Part shown: positions 17,436-27,962 of the stretch, piece by piece
Layout: the number at the start of each line of letters is the position of its first letter
Numbering within the stretch: position 1 is the first letter of the stretch
Assembly (NCBI GenBank): GCA_963717745.1
Contig: CAVQXJ010000029.1
Span: 186,001 to 250,000 of the forward strand
Direction of reading: 5' to 3'
DNA length: 64,000 nucleotides
From: JACCXG01 sp963717745
GTDB lineage: Bacteria > Acidobacteriota > Vicinamibacteria > Vicinamibacterales > 2-12-FULL-66-21
The notes under the pieces: generated by a model
Told to the model about the DNA's origin: nothing
Database searches by the model: none
Seen by the model: only the letters and a program-made list of their open reading frames with translations
Program-made: the position numbers and the translations under genes

Positions 17436-20337
17436 CTAGAAGCGGACGCCCGCCGCGAGAATGAAGGTGCGTCCCCCGTCCATGCCCTGGCGCGGCCGTG
17501 CGTAGTTGGCGTTCGCGGTGGCCTTGCCGAAGTTCGGTCCCGTGACGTAGTTCAGCGGCAGCCCGTTGGCGTCCTTCGGTCCGGTCAGGTCGGCCGCAAC
17601 CGTGGTATCCCACGCGATCAGCTGCTGGTTGTTGAACATGTTCAACACCTCGAGCTTCACCCAGGGACGCAGCGACTGCCACACCGGCACGCCGTAGGTC
17701 ACGCCGAGGTCGATCAGCGCGTAGTCCTGGAACTCCTGCGATCCCCGCGCCCCGAAGAACACCGGCTGACTTGACGGCAGCCGCACGTAGCCGGGGTTGA
17801 CGCTCTGCGCCGGGGTCAGCGCCACCGCCGCCGCGACCAGGCTGAAGGTGCGCGCCGAGTTGTAGCGATAGAGCGGCGCGATGTCCAGCCGGCCGAACTG
17901 ATTCATGTCGAGGCTGTAGGTGGCCCACACCCGGACCTTGTGGCGCTGGAAATCATCGAGGCGCCCCATCGGGAAGCTGCGCTCGGCGACGAAGATCTCG
18001 GGATTGTCGGCGATCAGCGAGGGAATCGCCGGGTTGTTCGCCGCTTCGCCCTCGAAGTTGCCGTCGTTCTCGAGCTGCACGCCCCACTGGCCGTTCACGG
18101 CCAGCGACGCGTTGAACCGATACGCGCCCAGCATGTCGAGCCCCTGATATTCACGGCGCGCCAGGTCGGTGTTGGCGTAGACGATGTTGTCGAAGGCGGC
18201 CGGCAGGCCGTTCAGCGTGATGGTCGTGCGTCCGCCGTCCACCGTGATGAAGTCCTCGACGAAGTCGGTCGCCTTGCCGATTGACGTAGGTGGCGCGGAC
18301 ATAGCCCTTCTGGCCGATCTCACGCGCCAGAGCCACCGTGTACTCCTTGGTCAGCGGCGCGTGAATGTCGTCGGCGAAGAACACGTTCGCGGTCGGGAAG
18401 GTGCCGCTCACGGTGGTCGTGTAGTTCGCGGGATCGAACCCCGCGGTGAACCCGCGACCATCGCCGGCCGGCCCGGTGTACTGCATCACGTAACGATCCG
18501 GGTTGCCGACGCTGGCGTTCCGCGAGAACTGGACGTCGTTGTACTTGCCGGCGTAGTGGCCGTAGGTGCCCTGGAGAATCGTCTTGCCGTCGCCGGTCAG
18601 GTCGAACGCGGCCGCGAGCCGCGGCACCAGCGTCTTGGCGTCGACCGTCGAGACCCCGCCGGTGGCGTTGCTGCTCACCGCTTCGAACCGGAGGCCGAGG
18701 TCGAACGTCAGCCGGCGCGCCGCCACCCAGTGGTCGGTGACGAAGAGCGACGCCGTGGTCAGGTCGATGCTGGCGCCGCGCTGCGGCTGCCACACCTGCA
18801 CGCGCGAGACGCCCGGCGTGAACCGCGGAATCAGCGCGCCGTTGGCGTCGAGCTCAGGGCGGTTGTTCGCGTCGAGCTTGTAGTCGGTCTGGAACACGTA
18901 GCCGGTGGACGTCTGCGAATTGCCGCCGACGCGGGTCGAGACGAAGTACTCGAACCCGCCCTTGACCTCGTGCGTCCCGGCGCGGCGCGACGAGAGCATC
19001 TGCGAGACGCTGCCGGTCAACTGGCGATTGTTGCGCTGTTCCGGGTCGGTCGAATCGAAGTACGGCGCGTTGTACTGCACGCCGCCCGGGACGCCGGCGG
19101 TCGTGCCGCGGGTCATGATCGGCGAATCGAACACGCTGGTGCTCGAGCCGCCGGCGTTCTGCAGCTTCCAGTTCTTCTGCGAGTACTGCGCGGTCGCGAA
19201 AGTGCGCGACCCGAGCACGCCGCGCCAGCTCGCCACATAGAGGCGATTCAGCGTCGACGGCGTGGTCATCGCCGCGGGATCGATGCTGCCGCCGAACGCC
19301 GGCTGCACCAGGTCCGTGCGGTTGTCGATGACCGAGCCCTGCAGCGTGTGGCCGCTGGCGATCGTGCCGGTCAGCTTGCCCTCGTACCGGGTGTTGTCGT
19401 TGCGGCTGGTATAGGGGATCCGGGTCTGCGCGAACGTGCCCTGCGTGGTCGTCCGCTCGATCCGCGAGCCGCCGAAGAACCACACGCGATCGCGGACCAC
19501 CGGACCACCCAGCGTCGTCTCATAGGTCGGCGACAGCTTGCTGGCGCGGGTCGTGCCCACGCTCTTCTCGAGCGGCGTCTCCACACCCCAGGCCGGGTTG
19601 GTGAAGTTCGAGCGGAACGCACCGGAGAACAGGTTGCCGCCGCTCTTCGTGATCACGTTGACGACGCCGCCGCCAAAGCGGCCGTACTCGGCCGAGATCC
19701 CGGAGGTCAGCACCTGCTGCTCCTGAATCGCGTCCTCGATGAACAGGTTGTTCGGCTGTCCGAGCACGTTGTCGTTGATGTCCACGCCGTCCATCAGGAA
19801 CACGTTGTCGTAGGCGAAGGCCCCGCCGATCGTCACCTGATTGTTGTTCGGCGTGTTGTCGGTGAGTCCGGGCGCCAGGTCGGCAAGACCGAACGGCGTG
19901 CGGGCCACCGGCATCAGCGAGAACTGCTCGGCGCGCAGGTTGAACGCGCCGGCCGGCGAGCTCACCGGCGCCGGCCGTGCCCCGTTCACAATGACCACTT
20001 CAGCGACCGGCGCAATGCTCAGCACCTGATCCATCGTCACCGCGCCGCCGAGCGGCACGCGTGCGGTCCGCTGCACGCTCGACATGCCATCCATCTCGAA
20101 CTTGACGGTGTAGCTGCCCGGCGGCAGGCCCGGGAAGCTGTAGACACCGTTGATGTCGGCGACAGTCGTGCGCTCACCCTGGAGCGACTCGGAGACCACC
20201 GTCACGGTGGCGCCGGGCAGCCCGAGGTTGTCGGACGAAGACAGCCGGCCACCCAGGGTGCCGGACTGCTGCCCCTGCGCCATCGCCGGAGCGGCAACGC
20301 AGAGAGCGGCGAGCAGAAATGCGAACAGACGTTTCAT
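17436..20337 (-). CDS. TonB-dependent receptor with carboxypeptidase-like N-terminal domain, one frameshift
   Basis: About 965 residues after repair. Signal peptide (LLAALCVAAPAMAQ), a CarboxypepD_reg domain (~25-110; GSYTVKFEMDG), a plug domain (MLSIAP-type region, FLMDGVDINDNVLGQPNN, ITKSGGNLFSGAF) and a large barrel ending in the aromatic AAGVRF. The layout is Oar-like, common in acidobacteria, where such receptors are thought to import oligosaccharides, peptides or metals. The frame breaks near 18280 between VNRQ and ATDFVEDFITVD; removing one base joins both parts. It is not obviously in an operon; the efflux genes upstream are separated by ~400 bp. Confidence 0.88.
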
Positions 20338-20429
20338 GACCGAAAAACTCCTTGCGACGGACGAAGCCGGCGCGACGATCCACTGCGGGGATTGACTGGC
20401 TGGTCAGCACGCGACGTGCCAGTACATTC

Positions 20430-20461
20430 CTGTCGATGAAATGTCGGATTTCGCTCGACAG
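20430..20461. promoter_or_regulatory. Palindrome upstream of the TonB receptor gene
   Basis: CTGTCGA and TCGACAG outer arms with inner GAAAT and ATTTC arms around GTCGG, ~95 bases before the receptor start. It could be an operator or a leader hairpin. No promoter was assigned with confidence. Confidence 0.45.
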
Positions 20462-20552
20462 TCCGGGCCTGTGGGATGAGTGACGGGAGGAGCAATCGGC
20501 CCGGGAGTGTGCCGATTCGAGACGTGCTACACGAAATTCGTGAGGGCTGGAG

Positions 20553-20738
20553 TCAAATCCCAAGCTCCAAATCCCAAGCTCCAACCACTCCCAAATCCCA
20601 ACCTCCAAGGAAATCCCAACAACCAAATCCCAAGCCACAGATTCGCGAACCAGCGGGGTTGGGATTTGGTCGTTGGGCGTTATTTGGGATTTGGGAGTTG
20701 GGAGTGGTTGGGATTTGGGATTTGGAGCTTGGGATTTT
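20553..20738. repeat. Large palindrome of CCAAATCCCAA units (family 2, copy 2)
   Basis: Left arm TCAAATCCCAAGCTCCAAAT and onward; right arm ends TTGGGATTTGGAGCTTGGG. It runs up to and overlaps by two bases the stop codon of the leftward ABC permease (20737-20739). The centre (20640-20665) is unrelated to that of the other copies. Confidence 0.85.
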
Positions 20739-21849
20739 AAGAGGCTCGCTTCCGGCTGCGCGCCACCGCGAGCCCCAGCATCCCGAGCCCCCAGGCGGAC
20801 ATCGCCAGCGCCTGCGGCCACAGCAGCTCGAGACCGATGCCTTTCAGGAAAATGCCGCGGACGATCACCAGGAAATACCGGAGCGGGATCAGGTAGGTCA
20901 CCGGCTGAATCGCGCGGGGCATGTTCTCGATCGGGAAGATGAAGCCGGACAGATAGAGCATCGGCGTGAGGAAGAAGAACGTGGACGTCATCATCGCCTG
21001 CTGCTGGGTGTCCGAGATCGTCGAGATGAACAGGCCGAGCGCGAGGGTGCTGAAGACGTAGATCGCCGACATCGCGAGCAGCAGCAGCAAGCTGCCGCGC
21101 AGCGGGATCTGGAACCAGCCCACCGCGACCGCGACCACCAGCAGCACGTCCACCATCGCGATCAGCCCATACGGCAGCAGCTTCCCCACGATCAGCTCCC
21201 AGCGCCGGAGCGGCGTGACGTTCAACTGCTCCAGCGTCCCGAGCTCCTTCTCGCGCACGACCGCCATCGAGGCGAGATTCGCGGTCACGACCAGCAGCAC
21301 CAGCGCGAGCACTCCCGGGATCATGAAGAACCGGCTCTCCAGCCGCGGGTTGTACCAGACGCGGATGCGCGCATCGATGGCCGCGGCGGACGCGGGCGTG
21401 ACAGCGCCGGCCAGTTCCTGCGAGTAGCCGCCGATCAGGCTGGTCGCGTACCCGAGCGCGACCGTCGTCGAATTCGAGTCGGTGCCGTCGGCCACCACCT
21501 GGACGGTGGTGCCCGCCCGGCTGTCGAGCGCCGTGCCATACCCGGCCGGGATCGACAACGCCAGCCAGGCGCGCCCGCGCTCGAGAAACGGCTCGATCTC
21601 CGCGACCGTGGTCACGGTGTCGACCACGCTGAAGTTGGGCGAGGCGTCGAACTTCGAGATCAGCTCGCGGCTGTGTGCCGTGCGATCGCCGTCCGCCACC
21701 ACGACCGGGACATCGTGGATGTCGGTGGTCGCCGCATAGCCCAGCAGCGTGAGCTGGATGATCGGCGCGACCACCACCACGCCGAACAGCCGCGGGTTCA
21801 TCCGCAGCTCGAGGAATTCCTTCCACACCAGGAAGCGAAGGCGTTGCAT
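20737..21849 (-). CDS. ABC-2 type permease, YbhR-like (second permease of the efflux operon)
   Basis: 370 residues. One N-terminal membrane helix, a large extracytoplasmic domain (~45-180, with VVVADGDRTAHSRELIS), then five C-terminal helices. VVREKELGTLEQLNVTPLRR is the hallmark cytoplasmic loop of ABC-2 permeases, and YLSGFIFPIENMP and YLIPLRYFLVIVRGI complete the pattern. It pairs with the homologous permease upstream as YbhS/YbhR do. It is the last gene of the TetR-led operon; between it and its partner lies a short GTGTCAAGGG palindrome. Substrate unknown; such systems export drugs or envelope components. Confidence 0.88.
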   Translation of the reverse strand: MQRLRFLVWKEFLELRMNPRLFGVVVVAPIIQLTLLGYAATTDIHDVPVVVADGDRTAHSRELISKFDASPNFSVVDTVTTVAEIEPFLERGRAWLALSIPAGYGTALDSRAGTTVQVVADGTDSNSTTVALGYATSLIGGYSQELAGAVTPASAAAIDARIRVWYNPRLESRFFMIPGVLALVLLVVTANLASMAVVREKELGTLEQLNVTPLRRWELIVGKLLPYGLIAMVDVLLVVAVAVGWFQIPLRGSLLLLLAMSAIYVFSTLALGLFISTISDTQQQAMMTSTFFFLTPMLYLSGFIFPIENMPRAIQPVTYLIPLRYFLVIVRGIFLKGIGLELLWPQALAMSAWGLGMLGLAVARSRKRAS

Positions 21850-21859
21850 TAGTACCCTC

Positions 21860-21911
21860 GTGTCAAGGGAGAAGCGCTTCTCCCTTCTCCCTTCTCCCTT
21901 CTCCCTTGACA
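21860..21911. repeat. Minimal GTGTCAAGGG inverted repeat (family 1, copy C)
   Basis: GTGTCAAGGGAGAAG is followed almost at once by CTTCTCCCTT repeats ending CTCCCTTGACA, so the unit has no interior. It sits between the two ABC permease genes. It equals the two ends of the four-helix-bundle unit with the gene missing. Confidence 0.75.
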
Positions 21912-21932
21912 GGCGGCCTGTTCATCCGCCTG

Positions 21933-23039
21933 TCAACGCCGCTCCCGCGCCAGCCGCAGCGACGCCAGCGACAGCATGACCCCGGCATAGATCGCCAGCG
22001 CCGCCAGCGGGCCGATCAGGTGAGTGACGGACGCGCCTTTGAGGACGATGCCGCGGAGCGCCACCAGGAAGTAGCGCGCCGGCACCACGTTGGTGATGAT
22101 CTGGAGCGCCCGCGGCATGCTGCTGATCGGAAAGATGAAGCCCGAGAGAATCAACGTCGGCAGCAGCGAAATCAGCAGCGCCATCTGGAAGGCGACCTGC
22201 TGGCTGTCGGCGACGGTCGAGATCACCAGGCCGGTCGCCAGCGCGCCGATCAGGAACAGCGACATCGCCAGCAGCAGCGCCAGCCAGTTCCCGCGCATCG
22301 GGAGACCGAACAGCACCATCGACGCCAGGATGATCAGCGCCGCCGACGCCAGCGAGATCAGGAAGTAGGGGACGGTCTTGCCGACCACGAAGGCAAACGT
22401 GCCGATCGGCGCCATCTTGATCTGCTCGAGGGTCCCGCTCTCCTTTTCACGAACGATCGACAGCGCGGTCGACGCGACCGCGGTGATCATCGCGATGTAG
22501 GCGATCAATCCGGGGACCAGGAACAGCGTGCTGCGCAGTTCGGGGTTGTACCAGATGCGCGGCTCCACCTGGATCGGCGGCGCCAGCTGCACGCGCCCGG
22601 GCAGTTGGCTGCTCGCGTCACGCACGATGCTGAGCGCGTACCCCATCACCGTGGTCGCGGTATTGGCGTTGTCGCCGCTGATCAGCACCTGGACGGTGGC
22701 GGTGCGTCCACCGGTCACGTCGCGGCTGTAGCCCTCGGGGACCACCAGCACCGCCCGCGCGGCATTCAGATCGAGCAGCCGCTCCGCTTCCGCCGGCGAA
22801 TACACGGCGGCCGCCAGATCGAAATAGCCGGAGTTGACGAATGACGACACCAGCGCCCGGCTCTCGATCGAGCCGTCGCGATCTTCCACCGCCAGCTTGA
22901 TGTTGCGGATGTCGAAGTTGAGCGCGTAGCCGTAGAGCAGCAGGAAGAACGCCGGGATGAACGCCAGAATCATCAGCGTCCGCCGATCCCGGGCGATTTG
23001 CCGCAACTCCTTGCGATACACGGCGAGGACGCCACGCAT
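21933..23039 (-). CDS. ABC-2 type permease, YbhS-like (first permease)
   Basis: 368 residues with the same plan as its neighbour: one helix, a periplasmic domain (LAVEDRDGSIESRALVSSF), then five helices with VREKESGTLEQIKMAPIG, LSGFIFPISSMPRAL and VPARYFLVALRGI. The two permeases presumably form the heterodimeric channel of a YbhFSR-like exporter. It begins 5 bases after the stop of the ATPase gene. No damage is seen. Confidence 0.9.
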   Translation of the reverse strand: MRGVLAVYRKELRQIARDRRTLMILAFIPAFFLLLYGYALNFDIRNIKLAVEDRDGSIESRALVSSFVNSGYFDLAAAVYSPAEAERLLDLNAARAVLVVPEGYSRDVTGGRTATVQVLISGDNANTATTVMGYALSIVRDASSQLPGRVQLAPPIQVEPRIWYNPELRSTLFLVPGLIAYIAMITAVASTALSIVREKESGTLEQIKMAPIGTFAFVVGKTVPYFLISLASAALIILASMVLFGLPMRGNWLALLLAMSLFLIGALATGLVISTVADSQQVAFQMALLISLLPTLILSGFIFPISSMPRALQIITNVVPARYFLVALRGIVLKGASVTHLIGPLAALAIYAGVMLSLASLRLARERR

Positions 23040-23044
23040 TTCGG

Positions 23045-24005
23045 CTATGCCCCCCGTCCGGCCTTTTCGACGACGTCGAGAAAGACGTCTTCGAGGGACG
23101 GCGACACGCGCTCGACCGTGGAGACCGTGATGCCAGCCTCGGTCAGCCGCCGCGACAAGGCGGCCGTGTCGAGGTCAGGCTGTCTGAACACGGCGTGGAC
23201 GGCGGTGCCGAACAGGCTGGTCTTTTCGACGTCCGGCATCTGGTCCAGCATCTTCATCGCCGCGACCGGATCGGCAGTGCGGACTTCCGCGATCGAGCGG
23301 CCGGCGAACGCCTGCTTGACTTCGGCGGTGGTGCCAATCGCCGCCAGGGCACCCGCATGAATCAACGCGACCCGGTGGCAGCGCTCGGCCTCGTCCAGGT
23401 AGTGCGTGGTGACGAGGACCGTCACCCCCGCCTGCGAGAGGTCGTCGATCAGCCGCCAGAACTGACGCCGTGCCAGCGGATCGACGCCACCGGTCGGCTC
23501 GTCGAGAAACAGGATCGGCGGCTCGTGGAGAATCGCGCATCCGAGCGCGAGCCGCTGGCGCCAGCCGCCCGACAGGTCGCGCGCCAGCGTGGTTTCGCGC
23601 CCTTCCAGGCCGGCCATTTCGAGCACGAACCGGCGCCGCGACTCGATCCTGGTGCCCGTCGAGTCCGTAGATCCCTCCCCAGAAGCGGATGTTCTGGTCG
23701 ACGGTGAGCAGCTCGTACAGCGAAAACCGCTGCGACATGTAGCCGATCCGCTGCTTCACGCCTTCGGGATCCGCCGCGACGTCGATCCCGCCGACCAGCG
23801 CCGTGCCAGACGACGGCCGCAGCAGCCCGCACAGCATCCGGATGGTGGTCGACTTGCCGGCGCCGTTGCTGCCGAGGAAACCGAAGATCTCGCCGCGTGC
23901 GACCGTGAACGACAGATTGTCGACGGCGAGGAACTGGCCGAACCGCCGGGTCAAGCCACGGACCTCGATCGCGGGCGCCTCGCCGGAGGCCGGATCGGTC
24001 GTCAT
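23045..24005 (-). CDS. ABC transporter ATPase (YbhF-like, second), one frameshift
   Basis: About 319 residues after repair. GFLGSNGAGKSTTIRML (Walker A), YMSQRFSLYELLTV (Q-loop region), LSGGWRQRLALG (signature) and ILFLDEPTGGVDP (Walker B) are all intact. The C-terminal part (FGTAVHAVFRQPD) is the small DUF4162-like extension of drug-type ABC ATPases. The frame slips near 23650 between YGLDG and TRIESRRRFVLEMAG; one extra base explains it. The start ATG at 24005 overlaps the channel gene stop by four bases. Confidence 0.88.
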
Positions 24006-25318
24006 GGCCGCCCGAGGGTGCGATCCAGCCGCGCCGCGGCCAGCCGTGCCCCGGCGATCGCGCGGGTGCGATCCAATTCGGCCTGGAGCACGCCGGTCTG
24101 CGCGTCGAGGACGTCCGTGCTGGTCGCGACGCCGGCGGTGAAGCGCTCGCCGACCACACGCTGCGCCTCGACCGCCGCGCGCACCCCGTCTTCGGCCGCC
24201 CCGATCGCCGCCAGCGCCGAGTCCACGTCGAGACGCCGCTGCTCGACCTCGAACGCGAGCTGCCGGTCGAAATCGGCGCTGCGCGCGGTCAGCACCCGGG
24301 TGTTCGCCGCGGCTTCCGCCTGTTCGGCGCGGCGCCGGCCGCCGTCCCAGAGCGACCAGCTCACGTTGATCGAGGCATCCCAGGAGTCGTGCCACTCGTC
24401 GATGCGCGGAAAGATGCGCGGGTTCGGACGCGCGTAATCGTATCCGCCCGCCACCGAGACCTGAGGTCGGGCGGACGCTGCTGCCGCCGATTCCCGCTGT
24501 TGCGCCCCCGATATGCGGCTGGCGAGCGCCCGCCGCTCGGGTCGCTGATCCCGTGCCGCATCGAGCGATCCCGGCGGTGGCGGCGCCGCGGGATCCAGTT
24601 CGACCGCGGCCTCGATGGCGCGGCCGCTGTCGTCGCCGATGGCGCGCCGGAGGTCGGCCGTGGCCACCTGCCGCAGATTCCGCGCTTCGATCGCCAGCAG
24701 CTGCTGATGCGACCGGTGTGCTTCGGCGGTCAGCACTTCGTTGGGAGGAATCAGGCCCTGGTCCAGGCGGCTGCGGAGATCGCGCAGGTGCGTATCGAGC
24801 GCGTCGAGCGCCCGCTGCACGACCACTTCGGTCTGGGACGCGGTCACCAGCGCCCAGAAGGCGCGCGCGGCTTCGAGACGTGCGTCGAGGCGCGCCGCGG
24901 CGACGTCGAATCCGGCGGCTTCCCGCTCCGCGCCGGCGGCGCGCGTGAGCGCGGCCTGCCGTCCCGCGGTATAGATCGGCCACTGCAGATCCATGCGGGC
25001 GCGGTAGTTGTTCGGCACGTCCGGGTAGAGCGCCCGGACCGGCTGGTTCGGCAGCGCGAGCGTGTACTCGTCGACGTGGTTGGTGCGCGTGTAGCCGCCG
25101 AGGAGCGCCAGCGCCGGGCGCGACGCCGCCTCGCGTCCCGCCTCCACCGCCGCGGCGACCTCGACCCGCGCCTGGAGCTCGGCGACCCGCAGGCTGTTCT
25201 GCGCGGCCCGCGCCAGCGCTTCGTCCAAGGTCAGACGAAGCGGGGCCTCCTGTGCGAGGGCGGGCGCCGCCATCGCCATCAGTGCGAGCACGAATCGAAG
25301 ATGCGGTCGACTCTCCAC
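24002..25318 (-). CDS. TolC-like outer membrane efflux channel
   Basis: 438 residues from the GTG at 25318, 8 bp after the preceding ATPase stop. Signal peptide LALMAMAAPALAQ, then two OEP repeats of long helices with the typical LTLDEALARAAQNS start, RMDLQWPIYTAGRQ and the matching INVSWSLWDGGRRR in the second half, and the closing EAQRVVGERFTAGVATSTDVLDAQTG. This gives the exporter its own outer-membrane exit, whereas the E. coli YbhGFSR genes use chromosomal TolC. The same reading frame stays open far upstream only because of frameshifts in the neighbouring genes. Confidence 0.9.
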   Translation of the reverse strand: MESRPHLRFVLALMAMAAPALAQEAPLRLTLDEALARAAQNSLRVAELQARVEVAAAVEAGREAASRPALALLGGYTRTNHVDEYTLALPNQPVRALYPDVPNNYRARMDLQWPIYTAGRQAALTRAAGAEREAAGFDVAAARLDARLEAARAFWALVTASQTEVVVQRALDALDTHLRDLRSRLDQGLIPPNEVLTAEAHRSHQQLLAIEARNLRQVATADLRRAIGDDSGRAIEAAVELDPAAPPPPGSLDAARDQRPERRALASRISGAQQRESAAAASARPQVSVAGGYDYARPNPRIFPRIDEWHDSWDASINVSWSLWDGGRRRAEQAEAAANTRVLTARSADFDRQLAFEVEQRRLDVDSALAAIGAAEDGVRAAVEAQRVVGERFTAGVATSTDVLDAQTGVLQAELDRTRAIAGARLAAARLDRTLGRP

Positions 25319-25326
25319 GGCCTTCC

Positions 25327-26281
25327 TCAGCGAGCGGATGGCGCGGCCGCGGGCGCCGCCCCGGCGCGCGACACGAGGTGGATGAACACGTCTTCGAGCG
25401 ACGCCGGGATCGGCCGCACCCCGGCGACCTGGATCCCGGCCCGCTCGAGCGCGGCGGTGACGTAGTGCACGCCGTCGGCCCGGCGGTGCCGCAGCCGGAC
25501 GTGGGCGCGATCGCCGAACAGCTGCACGTCCTCGACCTCCGGGATCGCGGCGAGCGCGTCGACCGGAGGGCGGGTGCCCACCGCCTCGACCTCGATCAGC
25601 GAGCCGGGCAACGCCGCCTGCAGGGACGCCGGATCGTCGAGCGCCATGAGTCGCCCCTCGTGGAGCAGCGCGACCCGCGCGCACCGCTCGGCCTCGTCCA
25701 GATACGGCGTGGCCATCACGATCGTGAGCCCCGCCGCGAGGAACTCCGACAGCAGCTTCCAGAACTCGCGCCTCGACACCGGGTCGACACCGGTGGTCGG
25801 CTCGTCGAGCAGCAGGACCTCGGGGCGGTGAATCAGCGTGCACGCCAGCGCGAGCTTCTGCTTCATCCCGCCCGACAGCTTGTCGGCGCGCCGGGTGCGG
25901 AACGGCGTCAGCTGGGTCAGCGCCAGAAGACGGTCGCGCTCGGCGGCATAGCCGCGAACGCCATGAATCTCCGCTTGAAAAGCGATGTTCTCGTCGATCG
26001 ACAGATCGCCGTAGAGCGAGAACCGCTGCGACAGGTACCCGACCATGCCGGTGATCGCGCCGTGATCCGACACCGGATCGCGGCCGCCCATCCGGATCGT
26101 TCCGCCGTCGGCGTGCAGCAGTCCGCAGGCGAGCCGGATGGCGGTGGTCTTGCCGGCGCCGTCCGGTCCGATCAATCCGAACATCTCGCCGCGGCCGATC
26201 GCGCAGGCTGACGTGATCGAGCGCGGCCACCGTCCCGAACCGCTTGCTCACGTCGTCGAAGACCAGGGCGTCGCCGGTCAT
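25327..26281 (-). CDS. ABC transporter ATPase (YbhF-like, first), frameshift near the N-terminus
   Basis: About 317 residues after repair. The ATG at 26281 overlaps the membrane fusion gene stop (ATGA). MTGDALVFDDVSKRFGTVAALDHVS is followed by a one-base slip near 26195-26215 into IGRGEMFGLIGPDGAGKTT. LSGGMKQKLALACT and VLLLDEPTTGVDP complete the ATP site; the C-terminal ~80 residues form the drug-type extension. In E. coli YbhF carries two ATPase domains on one chain; here they are separate genes with the outer-membrane channel between them. Confidence 0.87.
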
Positions 26282-27286
26282 CGCGGGATCTCCGCTTCGA
26301 CCGGCATGCCCGACTTCAGGATGCCCTGGCGGTTGTCGGTCGTGACCTTGATCCGGAACACCAGCTTGGTGCGCTCCTCGGCGGTCTGCACGTTGCGCGG
26401 CGTGAACTCCGCCTTGGGGGAAATGAAGGTGATCCTGCCCTCGAGCCGCTGCCCGGCATCGGTGACCAGGGGAATGGACTGGCCGATCGTCAGCCGCGGC
26501 ACCACCGGCTCGTCGACGTAGACGTTCGCCCAGGCGCGATCGAGATCGGTGATCACCAGGACCGGCGTTCTGGCGTTGACGATTTCGCCGGCATCCACCA
26601 GCCGTGAGGTGACGGTGCCGCCGACCGGCGCCATCAGGCTGGCGTCCGAGATGTTCTTGCGCAGCGAGGCGAGCTGCGCGTCCACGGCTTCGATCCGCGC
26701 CTGCGCCGCGGCGAGCTCCTCGCGCCGCGCACCGGCGTTCAACCGGGCCACCGCTTCGGTGGCGGCGCGTGCCCGGTCCTTCGCCGCCGACACCCGCGCG
26801 GCGGCGACGTCTCGCCTGGTCACCGCATCGTCTCGCTGCTTGCGCGAGCCCGCCTTCGAGGCCAGCAGCGCTTCGAACCGTGCGACGTCGTCGGTGGCCG
26901 CACGCAGCTCGGACTCGGTCGCGGCGACGTCGCCCTGGGCCGAGTCGGCCTGGGCGCGGGCCTGCCGGACCTCTTCCGGACGGGCGCCGGCCTGGAGCAA
27001 TCGGAGTTGCGCCTGCGCCTGGGCGCGCTCCGCTTCCACGCGGCGCACCACGAGGTCCGCATCGCTGGTGTCGAGCCGGACGAGCAGGGTCCCGGCGGTC
27101 ACCCGGTCGCCCTCGTCCACCTTGATCTCGAGCACGCGTCCGCCGACTTCCGGCGCGACCCGCACCTCGGTCGCCTCGACATATCCCGAGGCACGGATCG
27201 GCCCTTCGGCTCCACCCCGGCGGCACGCCGCGCTCGGCCCGACGCCGATCGCCGCGACGACCGCGACCACTCTCTAACAGCGTCAT
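26278..27286 (-). CDS. Membrane fusion protein (HlyD/YbhG-like), probable frameshift at start
   Basis: About 335 residues. A hydrophobic N-terminus (VVAVVAAIGVG), the biotinyl-lipoyl half-motifs RVAPEVGGRVLEIKVDEGD and DASLMAPVGGTVTSRLVDAGE, and a long alpha-hairpin between them define it. It would link the inner-membrane exporter to the TolC-like channel. The frame itself offers a GTG at 27270. However, an ATG at 27286 overlapping the TetR stop as TGATG, joined by loss of one extra base near 27275, is more natural given the coupled starts in this operon. Confidence 0.88.
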
Positions 27287-27960
27287 CACATCCGCCCCTC
27301 GACCAGCGCCAGCGTCACCCGCTGCACGTGCGCCACCACGTCGTCTCGCGTGAACTGCGTCGCGCCGGCCAGTCCGGCATGCTCCAGCTTGCGGCGGACC
27401 CCGGCGCTGGCGAAGAACAGCAGCAGCGGACCGACGATGCTGCCGTGGACCAGGAGGGGGTTGACCTTGCGGAAGCGCCGGGTCCGCACGCCCTCGTGAA
27501 GGATGGTCACCAGCCCCTGCACGATGCCCGCGACTTCCTGGAGGGTGGCGGCGCCGAGGTGGGCGCCTTCTTCGGCGATTTCACGAAACCAGATCGGCGG
27601 GAAGTGCGGGCGCGCCTCGGCGGCGTGGGCGATCGCCTCGACGAACTGCTCGAGCTTCTGCGCGGGCGTGGCCTCGGAGGCGGCGACGGCGCGGATCCGC
27701 TCGCCCACCGCGTGGAACATCTCGCCGAGGATCTCCTGATAGAGCGCGGCCTTGCTGGTGAAGTGGTAGTAGATCATCGCCTTGTTGACGCGCGCGGCGC
27801 GGGCGATGCGGTCGACGTTGGCGCCGGCAAAGCCGCGCGCCGCGAACTCGGCGGCCGCCGCCACGAAGATCCGCTCGCGGCTGCCGGCCTCGGCGGGCGC
27901 CGGGCCGCGCGTGCCGGCGCGGCGGGCTTTGGGGCGGTTCGGAATGCGGGTGGTGACCAT
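27286..27960 (-). CDS. TetR/AcrR-family repressor of the efflux operon
   Basis: 224 residues. Helix-turn-helix at ~28-75: RERIFVAAAAEFAARGFAG and VDRIARAARVNKAMIYYHF, with the hallmark IYYHFTSKAALYQEIL. The rest is the variable ligand domain. It is the first gene of the exporter operon, as CecR (YbiH) is for ybhGFSR, and a cluster of palindromic GTTAGT half-sites lies directly before its start. It most likely represses itself and the pump. Inducer unknown. Confidence 0.9.
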   Translation of the reverse strand: MVTTRIPNRPKARRAGTRGPAPAEAGSRERIFVAAAAEFAARGFAGANVDRIARAARVNKAMIYYHFTSKAALYQEILGEMFHAVGERIRAVAASEATPAQKLEQFVEAIAHAAEARPHFPPIWFREIAEEGAHLGAATLQEVAGIVQGLVTILHEGVRTRRFRKVNPLLVHGSIVGPLLLFFASAGVRRKLEHAGLAGATQFTRDDVVAHVQRVTLALVEGRM

Positions 27961-27962
27961 GA

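Noticed and set aside
18184..20439. 751-codon open frame opposite the TonB receptor gene
   Set aside because: It is the antisense of a well-supported receptor gene; high GC keeps it open. No domain features.
20476..21852. 458-codon rightward open frame over an ABC permease
   Set aside because: Antisense shadow rich in Arg/Gln/His; starts in the palindrome and has no family features.
24002..27289. 1095-codon leftward open frame covering four efflux genes
   Set aside because: Only its last 438 codons are a real gene (the TolC-like channel); the rest is out-of-frame sequence plus short true segments exposed by frameshifts.
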